DNA from: a virus
DNA length: 30,504 nucleotides
Virus record (IMG/VR): IMGVR_UViG_3300025769_000545
Location: 1-30,504 of that record
Strand: one strand, 5' to 3'
Positions 11,591 to 20,122 of this stretch are shown here, piece by piece (the stretch's first letter is position 1; every line of letters starts with the position of its first letter). The position numbers and the translations under genes were made by a program. The notes below the pieces were generated by a model. It saw nothing but the letters and a program-made list of their open reading frames with translations. It was not told where the DNA came from and did not search any database.

Positions 11591-12637
11591 TTACCTCGCT
11601 GTACTTGGAATGTTGTTAGTGCCGACTAATGGTTCTGCGGCAAATGCAATATACATATAAGTATTTGCATGGTTAAAAGAATTGTCTGATGTTCTGAATT
11701 TAAAACCATTACTTAACATATCAATTCCATAAGCTGTTGTGTATTCTGCATCAATTAGTTCTGCATGAAGTCTTTTATAAGTAGGATTGCTAGGTTCTCT
11801 TTTGTTATCAAACATAATCCAACTTGTTGCAGTAGTTACTCCTTTAATCATAACAAAAGCAGGTTTAAAGCCAGTGTAAACAAATGTACCATCGTTTAAA
11901 GTGTTACCTGCGTAACTTCCAAACTTACTAAATCCTTTTTTCTCTGCGAAGCAGTAGGCGATATAATCTTCACCACTACCATTTAGATATGCACCTACTG
12001 AAAATACTGAACTTGTTGGTGCTGTATTAAATGCTGTTCCGCCAGCATCTGTCATCTTTGCTGATGCCGCATTAAGATGAAAATAATCATTAGACCAATT
12101 CCAACCAGATATTTTATCCGTTCCTACTAACCAAGCATCTGCATCATCTCTACTTTTAACAATCATTAAATCTGGTTTTGCTCCAAGACCATGTCCGATT
12201 GTTGATGGATTTGTTCCATTACCAGTATAAGACACAATACTAAATCCTGATGTAGTTGATGCTGAAACACTAGAAGTAATACTTCCATCTGTGTTTGATG
12301 AAGGTGTTCCACCTGCTTTCCAGTTCCAAGCTACATAACTTGAAGAATTTTCATTTGATGTATCATTTGGATTAACATTTAAATCAAAACCATCTGGGTC
12401 AAAATCTGGTACTAAATTTGAACCAGTTCCAAATTCAGAATTAGTTACATTTGAAGCTAAAGTAATTCCTGCTCCTCTAACAGCATCAACTAAAGTGTGC
12501 CACCATAAATTATTACTTCTATTTTTTAACCAAACTAAATCAGGTTGAAAACCTACTCCTGTAATTGTTTGAGTAGAACCATTACCAGTATATAAAACTG
12601 AATTAAAATAATCTGTCGGCTTGTTGATTTGTGCCAT
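11591..12637 (-). CDS. adhesin-like tail protein (DUF7483-like beta repeats), 348 aa
   Basis: The protein has three copies of a fibre-associated beta unit: YTGNGSTQTITGVGFQPDLV (about 16-35), SYTGNGTNPSTIGHGLGAKP (about 137) and TFVYTGFKPAFVMIKG (about 251). Each is followed by W-rich strands (LVWLKNRSNNLWWH, LMIVKSRDDADAWL, SWIMFDNKRE). These match the repeated unit typical of DUF7483-type proteins in marine phages: Y-T-G-N-G ... H-x-L-G-x-x-P-D-x-[LM]-I-V-K-x-R. The end (YIAFAAEPLVGTN) is common to that family. A structural role in the tail fibre complex is likely. Its start overlaps the upstream stop. Confidence 0.7.
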   Translation of the reverse strand: MAQINKPTDYFNSVLYTGNGSTQTITGVGFQPDLVWLKNRSNNLWWHTLVDAVRGAGITLASNVTNSEFGTGSNLVPDFDPDGFDLNVNPNDTSNENSSSYVAWNWKAGGTPSSNTDGSITSSVSASTTSGFSIVSYTGNGTNPSTIGHGLGAKPDLMIVKSRDDADAWLVGTDKISGWNWSNDYFHLNAASAKMTDAGGTAFNTAPTSSVFSVGAYLNGSGEDYIAYCFAEKKGFSKFGSYAGNTLNDGTFVYTGFKPAFVMIKGVTTATSWIMFDNKREPSNPTYKRLHAELIDAEYTTAYGIDMLSNGFKFRTSDNSFNHANTYMYIAFAAEPLVGTNNIPSTAR

Positions 12638-13983
12638 TAGCTGTACTCCTGTTCGTTAATGTTCTTTGTGTTCAATCCATAATATCCACTTGGACAATCG
12701 TATTCCCAAATGCTGTCGTCACCTGAAGTTGATGTACCTGCTGAAGCTACTGCTGTAGTTCCGAAATAGCCATTACCGAAGTTTAAAGAAAATTTTTGTT
12801 GAGGTAAAAAACAAAAACTTACAAAACCATCACTTCCAACAACTGTATTTATATTTGAAAATGCTTCATTAGTTCCACTTGCTGGGTCGCCACTATTAAA
12901 CCAAGTTCCATTTTTACCCCACCATATTTTGCCATTATCTTTATCAAGTGCTATCATAACAATATCATTTTGTACTATTGCACTTCCATAACTATCGTAG
13001 CTTTGATTGTTTCTTTTATACCCAGTTCCAGTAAATATTCCCCATGAATATAATTGATAACCTACATAATTTGAAGTTAATGAATTATCAGCACTCCATA
13101 TTCCGATATGATTATCGTTATCACTTCCTGATTTTTCACATTTATATTCCATATACCATTTTCCTTGTGAAACAGCTATTGTAGTTCTAAAAGGTTTATC
13201 AGATAATTCTGCTGATGTTATGCTTAAATTTCCATTTCCTAAAGTTGGTGCAGTTCCAGAATAATCTAATGGATTTGCTGTAGCAAAAACATTACTAGGT
13301 GTATCAATCGTCTGTGTCATTGTACCATTAACTGTGAATGTATTTGAATTACCAGAACTGTCTGTTCCAAAAGCACCTGAGTTTTCAAACTTTAAGAAGA
13401 AACCATTTGTACCATAAGTAACACTAGGTGCAGTTTTAGGTTTCCATATTCCAGTTGTTGCATCTGTTTCCCCGAAAGTATCTGCGTCATAAGCTGTGCC
13501 ATCTATGAAGTGATAGTGTGCTAATGAACCATTAAGATAACCAAATTTAGTTCCGCTTGTATTTTCAGTTACACCAACAAATGTATCTTTACCATTATCT
13601 GTGGATACAAAAGAAGCATTATTATCTGGGTAATTACTTGTCGCAAAACTTGTTTCTTGCACACCATTAACATATAATTTTACTCTATTACTAGCTGTTC
13701 CTTGTGTACTATCAACACTCCAAACTATATGATACCAAGCGGATACATCTCTAAATAATCTATTAGTTAATAAATCCATATCTGTACCTGAAGTGTTATC
13801 AAAAAATCTTAATTGGTCTGATGTATTAAAATAGATTTGTGATGCAGAGTCAGTTGACCCATCTTTACCATAGATACAATTATCAGAACCATTTGATGAT
13901 TTTTTAATCCAACAAGATATTGTAAATATTTTTGCACTTGTAGGTGAACTAGAAAATGTTTTAGATAAATAAGTTGATGCCAT
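12637..13983 (-). CDS. LamG-SPRY adhesin, 448 aa
   Basis: An N-terminal concanavalin A-like (LamG/Laminin_G_3) domain covers about 1-190: FTISCWIKKS, WYHIVWSVDS, RVKLYVNGVQ, YLNGSLAHYHFIDG. A SPRY-like domain covers about 262-400: GKWYMEYKCEKSG, NHIGIWSADNS, IALDKDNGKIWWGKNGTWF. Both fold as jelly-roll beta sandwiches used for sugar or surface binding. This suggests recognition of host glycan. It starts one base into the stop of the large fibre and ends in the start of the next gene, so it is strictly co-translated. Domain identification is by pattern and has not been tested by search. Confidence 0.75.
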   Translation of the reverse strand: MASTYLSKTFSSSPTSAKIFTISCWIKKSSNGSDNCIYGKDGSTDSASQIYFNTSDQLRFFDNTSGTDMDLLTNRLFRDVSAWYHIVWSVDSTQGTASNRVKLYVNGVQETSFATSNYPDNNASFVSTDNGKDTFVGVTENTSGTKFGYLNGSLAHYHFIDGTAYDADTFGETDATTGIWKPKTAPSVTYGTNGFFLKFENSGAFGTDSSGNSNTFTVNGTMTQTIDTPSNVFATANPLDYSGTAPTLGNGNLSITSAELSDKPFRTTIAVSQGKWYMEYKCEKSGSDNDNHIGIWSADNSLTSNYVGYQLYSWGIFTGTGYKRNNQSYDSYGSAIVQNDIVMIALDKDNGKIWWGKNGTWFNSGDPASGTNEAFSNINTVVGSDGFVSFCFLPQQKFSLNFGNGYFGTTAVASAGTSTSGDDSIWEYDCPSGYYGLNTKNINEQEYS

Positions 13984-16733
13984 TAGTTAAACTGACCCCC
14001 ATTGTTAATTCCTGTTGTTACTGTAATAGAGAATGCTCTATCTGCCGTCTGACTTTCTTGGTCAGTTGCCGTAACTGTAAAGTTATAAGTTGTTTCTGCA
14101 CTATCTGTTCCACTTTCAGTTCCAGTAATTGCACCTGTAGAACTATTTAAAGATAATCCTGTTGGCAACGCACCTGAAGTAACTGAATATGCTACTGTGC
14201 TATCTGAACTTGCTGATACTGAAAATGATGCAGTACCACCTTGTGCAAGACTACCAAGTGAACCTGCTGATGTACTCCAAGTTGGAGCATCTGAAACTGT
14301 AAGTAAAGCTGTTGAACTTCTAACTGCAAGTCCATCAGGATTTTCTACTCTAATAAAATAAGTTCCATCAGTTGGTAAAGTTACATTGATAGTCAGTTGT
14401 GTAGCTGAATCTCTTGTAATTGAATTAGGATAAGTAATACCACCTACTGAATTTATAATCTCAACATTAGGTGTAATGACAAAGTTTGTTCCTGTAATGA
14501 CAATAGATGTTGCATCATTAGTAATCGTATCAGGTGAGATAGATGTAATTGTAGGTTTTGTTTCACCAATAGTTACTGAACCACCCAATGCTACATCACT
14601 ACCATTAATGGTAATTGCACCATTGTTTACAAGTCTAGCATTGTTAATAGTTCCTGAAGTAATATCTGAACCTGAAATATCTGAAACACTAAATGTACCA
14701 AAAGCAACAACATATAATTCGTCATCTACTGTAGCTCCTGAACTTAAAACAATAGATGTACCAGTTGTAGCTGTGTAATCTGATGGGTCTAAATGAACTC
14801 CGTTTAAATAAACATCTATAAATCCTGCATCATATTCTAATGTTTCACCATTATCATCTGTTCCAGAGAATGTTGTTTGACTAGCAGTTGCTGTATATTT
14901 GTATCTTCTTGATGTTCCGTTTACCGAACTACCTGCGTTTTGCCATCCTGATGCTGAATAAACTTTTAATACGTTATCTGTTGTATCAAAATATAAATCT
15001 CCAACATCTAAAGAAGTAGTTGGTGCTGATGATGATATTCTATAAACTTCACCAAAGTTATTGACTGAAGCTATATTAGTTGCAACTGTATTTACATTAG
15101 CAATAGAACCACCAACACTGTTTACGTTAGCGATTGAACCTGCAACAGTACCTATATTATTTGAACCTGATAAATCTGTAGCAACTGTTCCTATTGTATC
15201 TGAACCAGATAAATTTGATGATACTGCTGTTACATCTGAAATATTATTACCAACATTTGAAATAGCATTAGTAGCTGTTGTTCCATCTTCAATATCAGCA
15301 AGAGTTTGAATATCTGAACTTAATCCTGAAACAACACCAATATCTGTTCCATCATTGGCAACTGTTGTAATATCAGAACTAATAGAAGCTACAGTTGTAA
15401 CTTCAGTTGCTTTTGGTGTAAGTCTGTGAAAATTATAAGTATGTAATGTAGAAGTTGTTTCTACTAATACACCAAATCCAGCAGTTAAAACTGTAGAACC
15501 GCATCCATTAATTGTTACTGTATTTGATCCAGCACCATTAGTAATCGTTACTGTACCAGCAACAGGTGTTCTAGTTGTTGCAATTTCTTTAATAGAAATA
15601 ATTGTACCAGCAGCATCATTAATATCAGAGTTACTTTCTGGAAAACTTGTTTCATTTGCAATTGGAACAAAACCTCCAACCTCATCTACTAAATCTACAA
15701 CTCTTGCATCAATCGCAGCAGTTGTTGCTACATAAGAATCTGAAGATGACCAACTATCTCCTGAAGAAATTGTTTCAGTTGAATCTTGTCTAAAGTATCT
15801 TGCATCAGAAGCTGATGTTGTAAAAAAACTTGTATCGTCTGGTGTATGTGCAGAATGTTCTGCATTAGTTACAATAACTTCATCTGCAATTTTATCTGCT
15901 GTAACTGCATTATCATTTATTTTTGCAGTTGTAATTTGTGAATCTCCAATGTGAGCTGTATCAATTGAACCATCTACATAATGCTCACTGTCTATACTAT
16001 CGTCTGCAATCTTAGCATTAGTTACTGAATCTGCTCCAAGTTTTGCAGTGGTAATAGCACTATCAGCAATTTTTGCTGTTGTTACATTTGCATCAGCAAT
16101 GTGAACGGTATCTACAGCACCATCTGCAATTTGATCAGAATCAACAGCATCATCTGCTATTTTAGCATTGGTTACAGCGTCTGCTGCAATAGCACTTGTA
16201 GTTATAGAATCCCCAGCTAGTTTAGCAGCAGTAATAGATGCGTTTGTAATTTTTTGAGTTGTAACAGCATCTGTTTTTAAATTTGCTGAATCAATAGAAT
16301 TTTCTGGAATAGAAGGATTGATTTGAGATAATGCACCAATAAATACACTGGTAATCGCTTCATTAGATAATGAACCACTATCCCATGTTACATTTACAGT
16401 TGTATCAGTAGAAAAAGATGAACTAGATATTGTTCCATAAATTGTACCAGGTGTTGCTGCTACAACTTTAATTCTTCTACCTTCATGGTAGATTGTAGAT
16501 ACATCTGCACCTGTAATTGTAAAAGATGTTCCAGAAGCATACGTTGCTGTAAAACTTCCATCACCATCTCCATACTGAACCCATTGTGAATCGTTATACC
16601 ATTCTCTAATATCAGCAGTAACAGCTCTAAATGCATTATTAATATTTGAAGGTAACATACCTTCTGCAATACTAATACCACCTACTGAAGTGTTGTTTGC
16701 TGCTGTTGTTGAATAATCTTTTATACCTGCCAT
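13983..16733 (-). CDS. large tail-fibre protein with repeat shaft, IPT/TIG and Ig-like C-terminal domains, 916 aa
   Basis: The N-terminus (about 1-135; MAGIKDYSTTAANNTSVGGI, then SQWVQYGDGDGSFTATY) is a typical virion-anchoring module of marine phage fibres. Residues about 150-290 form a shaft of about a dozen short repeats of the type TTAKIADSAITTAKLGADSV. A second beta part (about 590-680) has a VYLNGVHLDPSDYT pattern. The C-terminus has an IPT/TIG domain (about 724-812; TITSISPDTITNDATSIVIT) and an Ig-like (He_PIG type) domain (about 814-912; GALPTGLSLNSSTGAITG). The only GATC sites lie in the codons for the N-terminal ~400 residues, which fits a recombination or assembly junction inside this gene. 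Confidence 0.85.
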   Translation of the reverse strand: MAGIKDYSTTAANNTSVGGISIAEGMLPSNINNAFRAVTADIREWYNDSQWVQYGDGDGSFTATYASGTSFTITGADVSTIYHEGRRIKVVAATPGTIYGTISSSSFSTDTTVNVTWDSGSLSNEAITSVFIGALSQINPSIPENSIDSANLKTDAVTTQKITNASITAAKLAGDSITTSAIAADAVTNAKIADDAVDSDQIADGAVDTVHIADANVTTAKIADSAITTAKLGADSVTNAKIADDSIDSEHYVDGSIDTAHIGDSQITTAKINDNAVTADKIADEVIVTNAEHSAHTPDDTSFFTTSASDARYFRQDSTETISSGDSWSSSDSYVATTAAIDARVVDLVDEVGGFVPIANETSFPESNSDINDAAGTIISIKEIATTRTPVAGTVTITNGAGSNTVTINGCGSTVLTAGFGVLVETTSTLHTYNFHRLTPKATEVTTVASISSDITTVANDGTDIGVVSGLSSDIQTLADIEDGTTATNAISNVGNNISDVTAVSSNLSGSDTIGTVATDLSGSNNIGTVAGSIANVNSVGGSIANVNTVATNIASVNNFGEVYRISSSAPTTSLDVGDLYFDTTDNVLKVYSASGWQNAGSSVNGTSRRYKYTATASQTTFSGTDDNGETLEYDAGFIDVYLNGVHLDPSDYTATTGTSIVLSSGATVDDELYVVAFGTFSVSDISGSDITSGTINNARLVNNGAITINGSDVALGGSVTIGETKPTITSISPDTITNDATSIVITGTNFVITPNVEIINSVGGITYPNSITRDSATQLTINVTLPTDGTYFIRVENPDGLAVRSSTALLTVSDAPTWSTSAGSLGSLAQGGTASFSVSASSDSTVAYSVTSGALPTGLSLNSSTGAITGTESGTDSAETTYNFTVTATDQESQTADRAFSITVTTGINNGGQFN

Positions 16734-16734
16734 A

Positions 16735-16887
16735 TTAACTCATGAACCATGCAAAAACTTTATCAGTTTCTACGTTGTTTTTGTTTATTAAGCTATTGAC
16801 AGATTCTTCTAGTTGTCTTTGGAAAAATTCTTGTGTTTCAAAAGAATACCTAACATTATCGATATCTCTTTCTATTACATCTGCCAT
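16735..16887 (-). CDS. small acidic helical protein, 50 aa
   Basis: This gene was found by reading the gap between the fibre and the stabilisation protein. It starts MADVIERDIDNVRYSFETQE and is a continuous charged helix to the end (VFAWFMS). Its ATG overlaps the stop of the upstream gene (TAATG at 16885-16889), and it ends one base before the fibre start region. It may be a helical adaptor between the tail hub and the fibre, or a fibre chaperone. No family is recognised. Confidence 0.65.
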   Translation of the reverse strand: MADVIERDIDNVRYSFETQEFFQRQLEESVNSLINKNNVETDKVFAWFMS

Positions 16888-18353
16888 TATCTTAATCCTG
16901 CTTTACTTGCTATTATATCAATACCTTGTGCGTGAGTAAACAAAGTGCCAGAAGGTACTTTAACATTAGCTCTAAAATATCTACCAGATTGTCTAACTGG
17001 ATTAACACCTGTGCTATTCATAGCAACAGAAGCTGATTCTACAGGGGTATCAGCAAGTCTATCTCTAGTTTTAATAGTAACTGTAGCTTGTGCATCTACA
17101 ATAGGTCTAACTTGTTGTACATTTGCTCTGAAATTAGGGAATATTTCAAATTCAGTTGTTTCTAATTCTATTTCATTTGAAGTACCTGAATAAATAGCTG
17201 CTTTGTAATTATTATCTATTGCACCTAATAACAATTGTCCACCAGACCAAAAATCAGTATCTAAAGCAATATTAATATTTTCTAAATTTTGTGATAATAA
17301 ATCCATTAATTCTACAGTGTATGCACCTACAAATTGTGAAAAGATAAATGATGCATTAGATTCAGCTAATGACCATTTTTGTGTAGCATAGTTATAAATT
17401 AAAAGTCTATCACATATACCAGTTGTATTAGTTGGATTTTGTGCAGATGGATATAGCCATAAAGCTAATTGATTAAATGGATCTACTGCTGCACATATAC
17501 GATCTGAAAATGCTTTGTTTAAATCGTTTTCAAAAAATCTATTTACTTTTTCTGCTCCAATAGGAATAATAGTATCTCCATTAATTTCAAAAAAACCATC
17601 GTCTGCATAAAAGAATACTTGTCTATTATCTTGGCATACAGTTTTTCCATAAACTGCTCCCCTGTTTGGTGATACAACTGAAAATCTAAATATTGTTGCT
17701 CCACCCACAAAGTCCATACGAACTATTTGATTTTGTCTAAATACATATCCAACTTCTCCAGAGGTAATTGCTACAATCTCTCCACCTGATCCAGGTAAGT
17801 CTTGTTGATCTGCTAATTTTTTACCAGCACTCCAAGTTGTAATATCATTAATACCTGACCATTGAACTCTATTTTGATTTGATGATTGATTACCTGTGAC
17901 TAAAAAATCTCTTATGACTCCTGATACTCTAAATACAGGAGGTGTTCCATCAGTTGCAATACTAGATAAATCTGCAAAGTTAGTTGATGTACCCATTAAA
18001 TAATATTGAGGTGCATCTACTCCATTACTTGCAATAATATAATTTCCAAATTGTGAGAATGTCCAATAGTCTGTATTATCTCCTGTAAGAGATCCTTTTC
18101 TAGAAGTAAATGTTCCAGCATCTAATTGATAAATGTCAGTATTGTTTGCAACAAAGTTGTATACATTTCCTGCGTTATCTCTGAATGAACCACCACCTCT
18201 GCAATCAGTTCCAATATTATTAGTAGAATAATTAACAAGAGAAGGAAATCTTTTATAAGACTTAGAAGCATGATAAACATTTGTAGCTACGTTTGCACCT
18301 GGATTGTTATGTTTAGGTTGATCAGGTAGCCATTCTCCAAAAGGAACTTGCAT
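16887..18353 (-). CDS. P22 gp10-like packaged-DNA stabilisation / tail hub protein, 488 aa
   Basis: The start (MQVPFGEWLPDQPKHNNPGA, then ASKSYKRFPSLVNYS) and the blade-like repeats (FADLSSIATDGTPPVFRVSG, QSSNQNRVQWSGINDITTWS, GEIVAITSGEVGYVFRQNQI) fit the beta-propeller family of P22 gp10 and the SU10-like tail nozzle. Such proteins plug the portal channel after packaging and form the tail tip. The length is close to the family's 470-520 residues. AGGAT precedes the ATG. It follows the adaptor gene, as in P22-like short tails, and is not the T7 tubular tail protein B, which marks this half as different from T7. Confidence 0.8.
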   Translation of the reverse strand: MQVPFGEWLPDQPKHNNPGANVATNVYHASKSYKRFPSLVNYSTNNIGTDCRGGGSFRDNAGNVYNFVANNTDIYQLDAGTFTSRKGSLTGDNTDYWTFSQFGNYIIASNGVDAPQYYLMGTSTNFADLSSIATDGTPPVFRVSGVIRDFLVTGNQSSNQNRVQWSGINDITTWSAGKKLADQQDLPGSGGEIVAITSGEVGYVFRQNQIVRMDFVGGATIFRFSVVSPNRGAVYGKTVCQDNRQVFFYADDGFFEINGDTIIPIGAEKVNRFFENDLNKAFSDRICAAVDPFNQLALWLYPSAQNPTNTTGICDRLLIYNYATQKWSLAESNASFIFSQFVGAYTVELMDLLSQNLENINIALDTDFWSGGQLLLGAIDNNYKAAIYSGTSNEIELETTEFEIFPNFRANVQQVRPIVDAQATVTIKTRDRLADTPVESASVAMNSTGVNPVRQSGRYFRANVKVPSGTLFTHAQGIDIIASKAGLR

Positions 18354-18361
18354 GTGATATC

Positions 18362-19036
18362 CTAACTAGATGCTTTTCTACGATAGAAAGATAAATCTGT
18401 TCCCACATCTGTTCTTTGAACTGTAGGTGCAGCACCATAACTATCTGTTCTATCATTGTTCTCACATCTTTCCATTGCAGCTTGATACATTCCTAGCCAT
18501 TGTTGTTGTTGGTTAGGTTCGATACCCCCCAAGAAATTAGATGCATGATACAAACTACCATAAAGATAAATAGCAGGATGGCTTGAAAGAATATAATTAG
18601 TAGAAACTGAAGCAGATAAAGAAGGAAATTCTTTATAGTATTGTAGATATCCTGTATACGATGTGTCAGGCGATGGAGCAAATCTAAAACTTTCTGTACC
18701 ATTATCTGATTCTAACGTATAAACTCTAGGTAATCCAGAACTAGAAGCACCTTTTGTTTTAAACATATTTGCAGGTGATATGTATTCTAAATTATATTTA
18801 GTATCTCCTGATAATACATAAAAAGATCTTGCAGCAATAAAACCTTCTGGAACTTCTACTGTTTCTGCATTAATAGTAATAGGATCTATTTGTTCCATTT
18901 GTCTAATTCTTAATTTAGCATTAAAGTCACCTTCACATAATGCAATAAAATCTCCAGATATCTCTGAAGTTAAATCAGATCTATTAAGCCAATTAGCTAT
19001 TGATGTTTTTAATTCTGTGTAATTTGTTAGTGCCAT
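18362..19036 (-). CDS. head-tail adaptor protein (SU10-like), 224 aa
   Basis: The N-terminal pattern (YTELKTSIANWLNRSDLTSE then FIALCEGDFNAKLRIRQME) is the signature of the SU10-like adaptor family, which binds under the portal and joins it to the tail. The middle has VPEGFIAARSFYVLS and PRVYTLESDN, and the C-terminal helix contains LGMYQAAMERCENND. A bonus clue is the location between the capsid genes and the gp10-like protein, the usual place of the adaptor. No membrane or signal part. Confidence 0.75.
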   Translation of the reverse strand: MALTNYTELKTSIANWLNRSDLTSEISGDFIALCEGDFNAKLRIRQMEQIDPITINAETVEVPEGFIAARSFYVLSGDTKYNLEYISPANMFKTKGASSSGLPRVYTLESDNGTESFRFAPSPDTSYTGYLQYYKEFPSLSASVSTNYILSSHPAIYLYGSLYHASNFLGGIEPNQQQQWLGMYQAAMERCENNDRTDSYGAAPTVQRTDVGTDLSFYRRKASS

Positions 19037-19365
19037 TAAAATCTACCTGATGCAGTTCTAAAATATTTGTAATCACTGCTATTAAGTTTTTCTTTTAAAA
19101 TTTTTTTTCTTACTTCGTCTGGCAAACCAAACCAATTGTTTGTACCATTGTATTCTTTTGCCCAAAGCGTTAAAACAAGTGTAGGAATACTAGCAACTCG
19201 TTTCATGTCTTTGCCTACATTGTAACCAGAATCGCCTTTATTATATAACTCTTTATTTCTTTTTAAGACTTTGTCTGTATTTTGAGATTGTTTGACAGTA
19301 AGTTTACCATCAGATTCAAAATAGTATTTAGTACCATCTGGATCTACTGATCTTAAAATACTCAT
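19036..19365 (-). CDS. conserved small virion-module protein, 109 aa
   Basis: The C-terminal half (DMKRVASIPTLVLTLWAKEY, then LNSSDYKYFRTASGRF) matches a pattern often seen next to the major capsid gene of podoviruses and siphoviruses, ending in [FY]-x-x-L-R-T-[SA]-x-G-R-[FIV]. The N-terminal half is charged and polar. It ends with a TAATG-type overlap into the adaptor gene. Its role could be head completion or scaffold-related; nothing in the sequence fixes it. Confidence 0.6.
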   Translation of the reverse strand: MSILRSVDPDGTKYYFESDGKLTVKQSQNTDKVLKRNKELYNKGDSGYNVGKDMKRVASIPTLVLTLWAKEYNGTNNWFGLPDEVRKKILKEKLNSSDYKYFRTASGRF

Positions 19366-19631
19366 TACTCACTTAATTCAGTTACGTATAAATTCACAGT
19401 TCCAATTACAGCTACTTTTTCACCTGCAGAAACTTTAAAGTATTCTATATCATCTGCTGGTAAATAAATTTTAGCATTAGTTGCAGTTGGATTAACTCCA
19501 AACTCAATATGACAAGCTGCATCTGCACATACTCTAACATATTCAATGTTAGCTCCAAAAGCAGAAGATTGTGCAGAACTTCCTGATGAGTTCACTTTTT
19601 GTGTAGTTGTTGGTCGCATAGCTATATGCAT
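19365..19631 (-). CDS. small virion-module protein, 88 aa
   Basis: The sequence is beta-rich (IEYVRVCADAACHIEFG, then YLPADDIEYFKVSAGEKVAV, INLYVTELSE-like end) and could be a decoration, or a head-completion protein. I use the ATG at 19631: AGGAG lies 7 bases before it. The GTG at 19667 would place the start inside the hairpin at 19654-19671. It ends one base into the start of the next gene. The two Cys residues (in CADAAC) are not an obvious metal site. No firm family. Confidence 0.65.
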   Translation of the reverse strand: MHIAMRPTTTQKVNSSGSSAQSSAFGANIEYVRVCADAACHIEFGVNPTATNAKIYLPADDIEYFKVSAGEKVAVIGTVNLYVTELSE

Positions 19632-19653
19632 ATTTTTTCTCCTATAATTTAGC

Positions 19654-19671
19654 GGGGGTGTTGCCACCCCC
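19654..19671 (-). terminator. strong GC hairpin upstream of the 88-aa gene
   Basis: GGGGGTG / CACCCCC (7 bp, loop of 4) stands out in very AT-rich DNA. On the transcribed strand it is followed by GCTAAATTATAGG, not by a U-run. It may act as a partial terminator or as a barrier that protects the mRNA of the capsid-side genes from 3' decay. Confidence 0.5.
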
Positions 19672-19679
19672 TAAAAGAT

Positions 19680-20027
19680 TTATCTTCTAATTACGAATGT
19701 TATCACACATTCACAAGCAGTTGAAGATCCACCATCGCTAATGATTTCGATAGCTTCTCCTTCTTCTACTCTATTAGCAGCAGAAGGTGTTGAAGAATCA
19801 ACATCTCCAGCAGCAGAACCATCATAAGCAACAGTGATACCACCATTAGTTACTGCTGTTCCACCAATCTCAAATGATAAAGCTGCGTCAGCAGTTGTAA
19901 TAGCATTTTTGATTGAGCTATAAATTTTAACAATTCTACCACCATCAGGTACTGCAACGAATGTGCTTCCTGCTGTACTAATGTCAGTTACTTTAGCTGT
20001 TAAAAAATAGTCGTTTAATGTTCTCAT
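19680..20027 (-). CDS. putative head decoration protein or structural protein, 115 aa
   Basis: The start MRTLNDYFLTAKVTDISTAG is followed by a compact beta-rich domain: VAVPDGGRIVKIYSSI, ALSFEIGGTAVTNGGITV, then EAIEIISDGGSSTACECVI and a C-terminal RR. Small beta proteins of this type, directly downstream of the major capsid gene, are commonly capsid decoration or stabilisation proteins. TAGGAG precedes the ATG. The assignment is by location and composition. Confidence 0.6.
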   Translation of the reverse strand: MRTLNDYFLTAKVTDISTAGSTFVAVPDGGRIVKIYSSIKNAITTADAALSFEIGGTAVTNGGITVAYDGSAAGDVDSSTPSAANRVEEGEAIEIISDGGSSTACECVITFVIRR

Positions 20028-20080
20028 TTTGTTTCTCCTACGTTCCGTCTATATCTCTATAAGACTTCATAGTTTGTAAT

Positions 20081-20107
20081 GGGGGAGAACAAAGGGAGAA
20101 CTCCCCC
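20081..20107 (-). terminator. hairpin just after the major capsid gene
   Basis: GGGGGAG / CTCCCCC (7 bp, loop about 13) lies in the 95-base gap following the capsid gene stop at 20123. No U-run follows on the transcribed strand. In T7 the single late terminator lies at this same place after gene 10, so a partial terminator giving excess capsid mRNA is plausible. Alternatively it stabilises the capsid mRNA's 3' end. Confidence 0.5.
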
Positions 20108-20122
20108 ACTATTATTATATTA

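Noticed and set aside
15890-16260. Possible CRISPR-like or DNA repeat array in the fibre gene
   Set aside because: The periodicity is at the protein level (TTAKIADxAI repeats of a fibre shaft) and the DNA copies are degenerate, with no spacers.
19632-19667. GTG start extension of the 88-residue gene
   Set aside because: The GTG lies inside a strong hairpin and the ATG at 19631 has AGGAG at the right distance.
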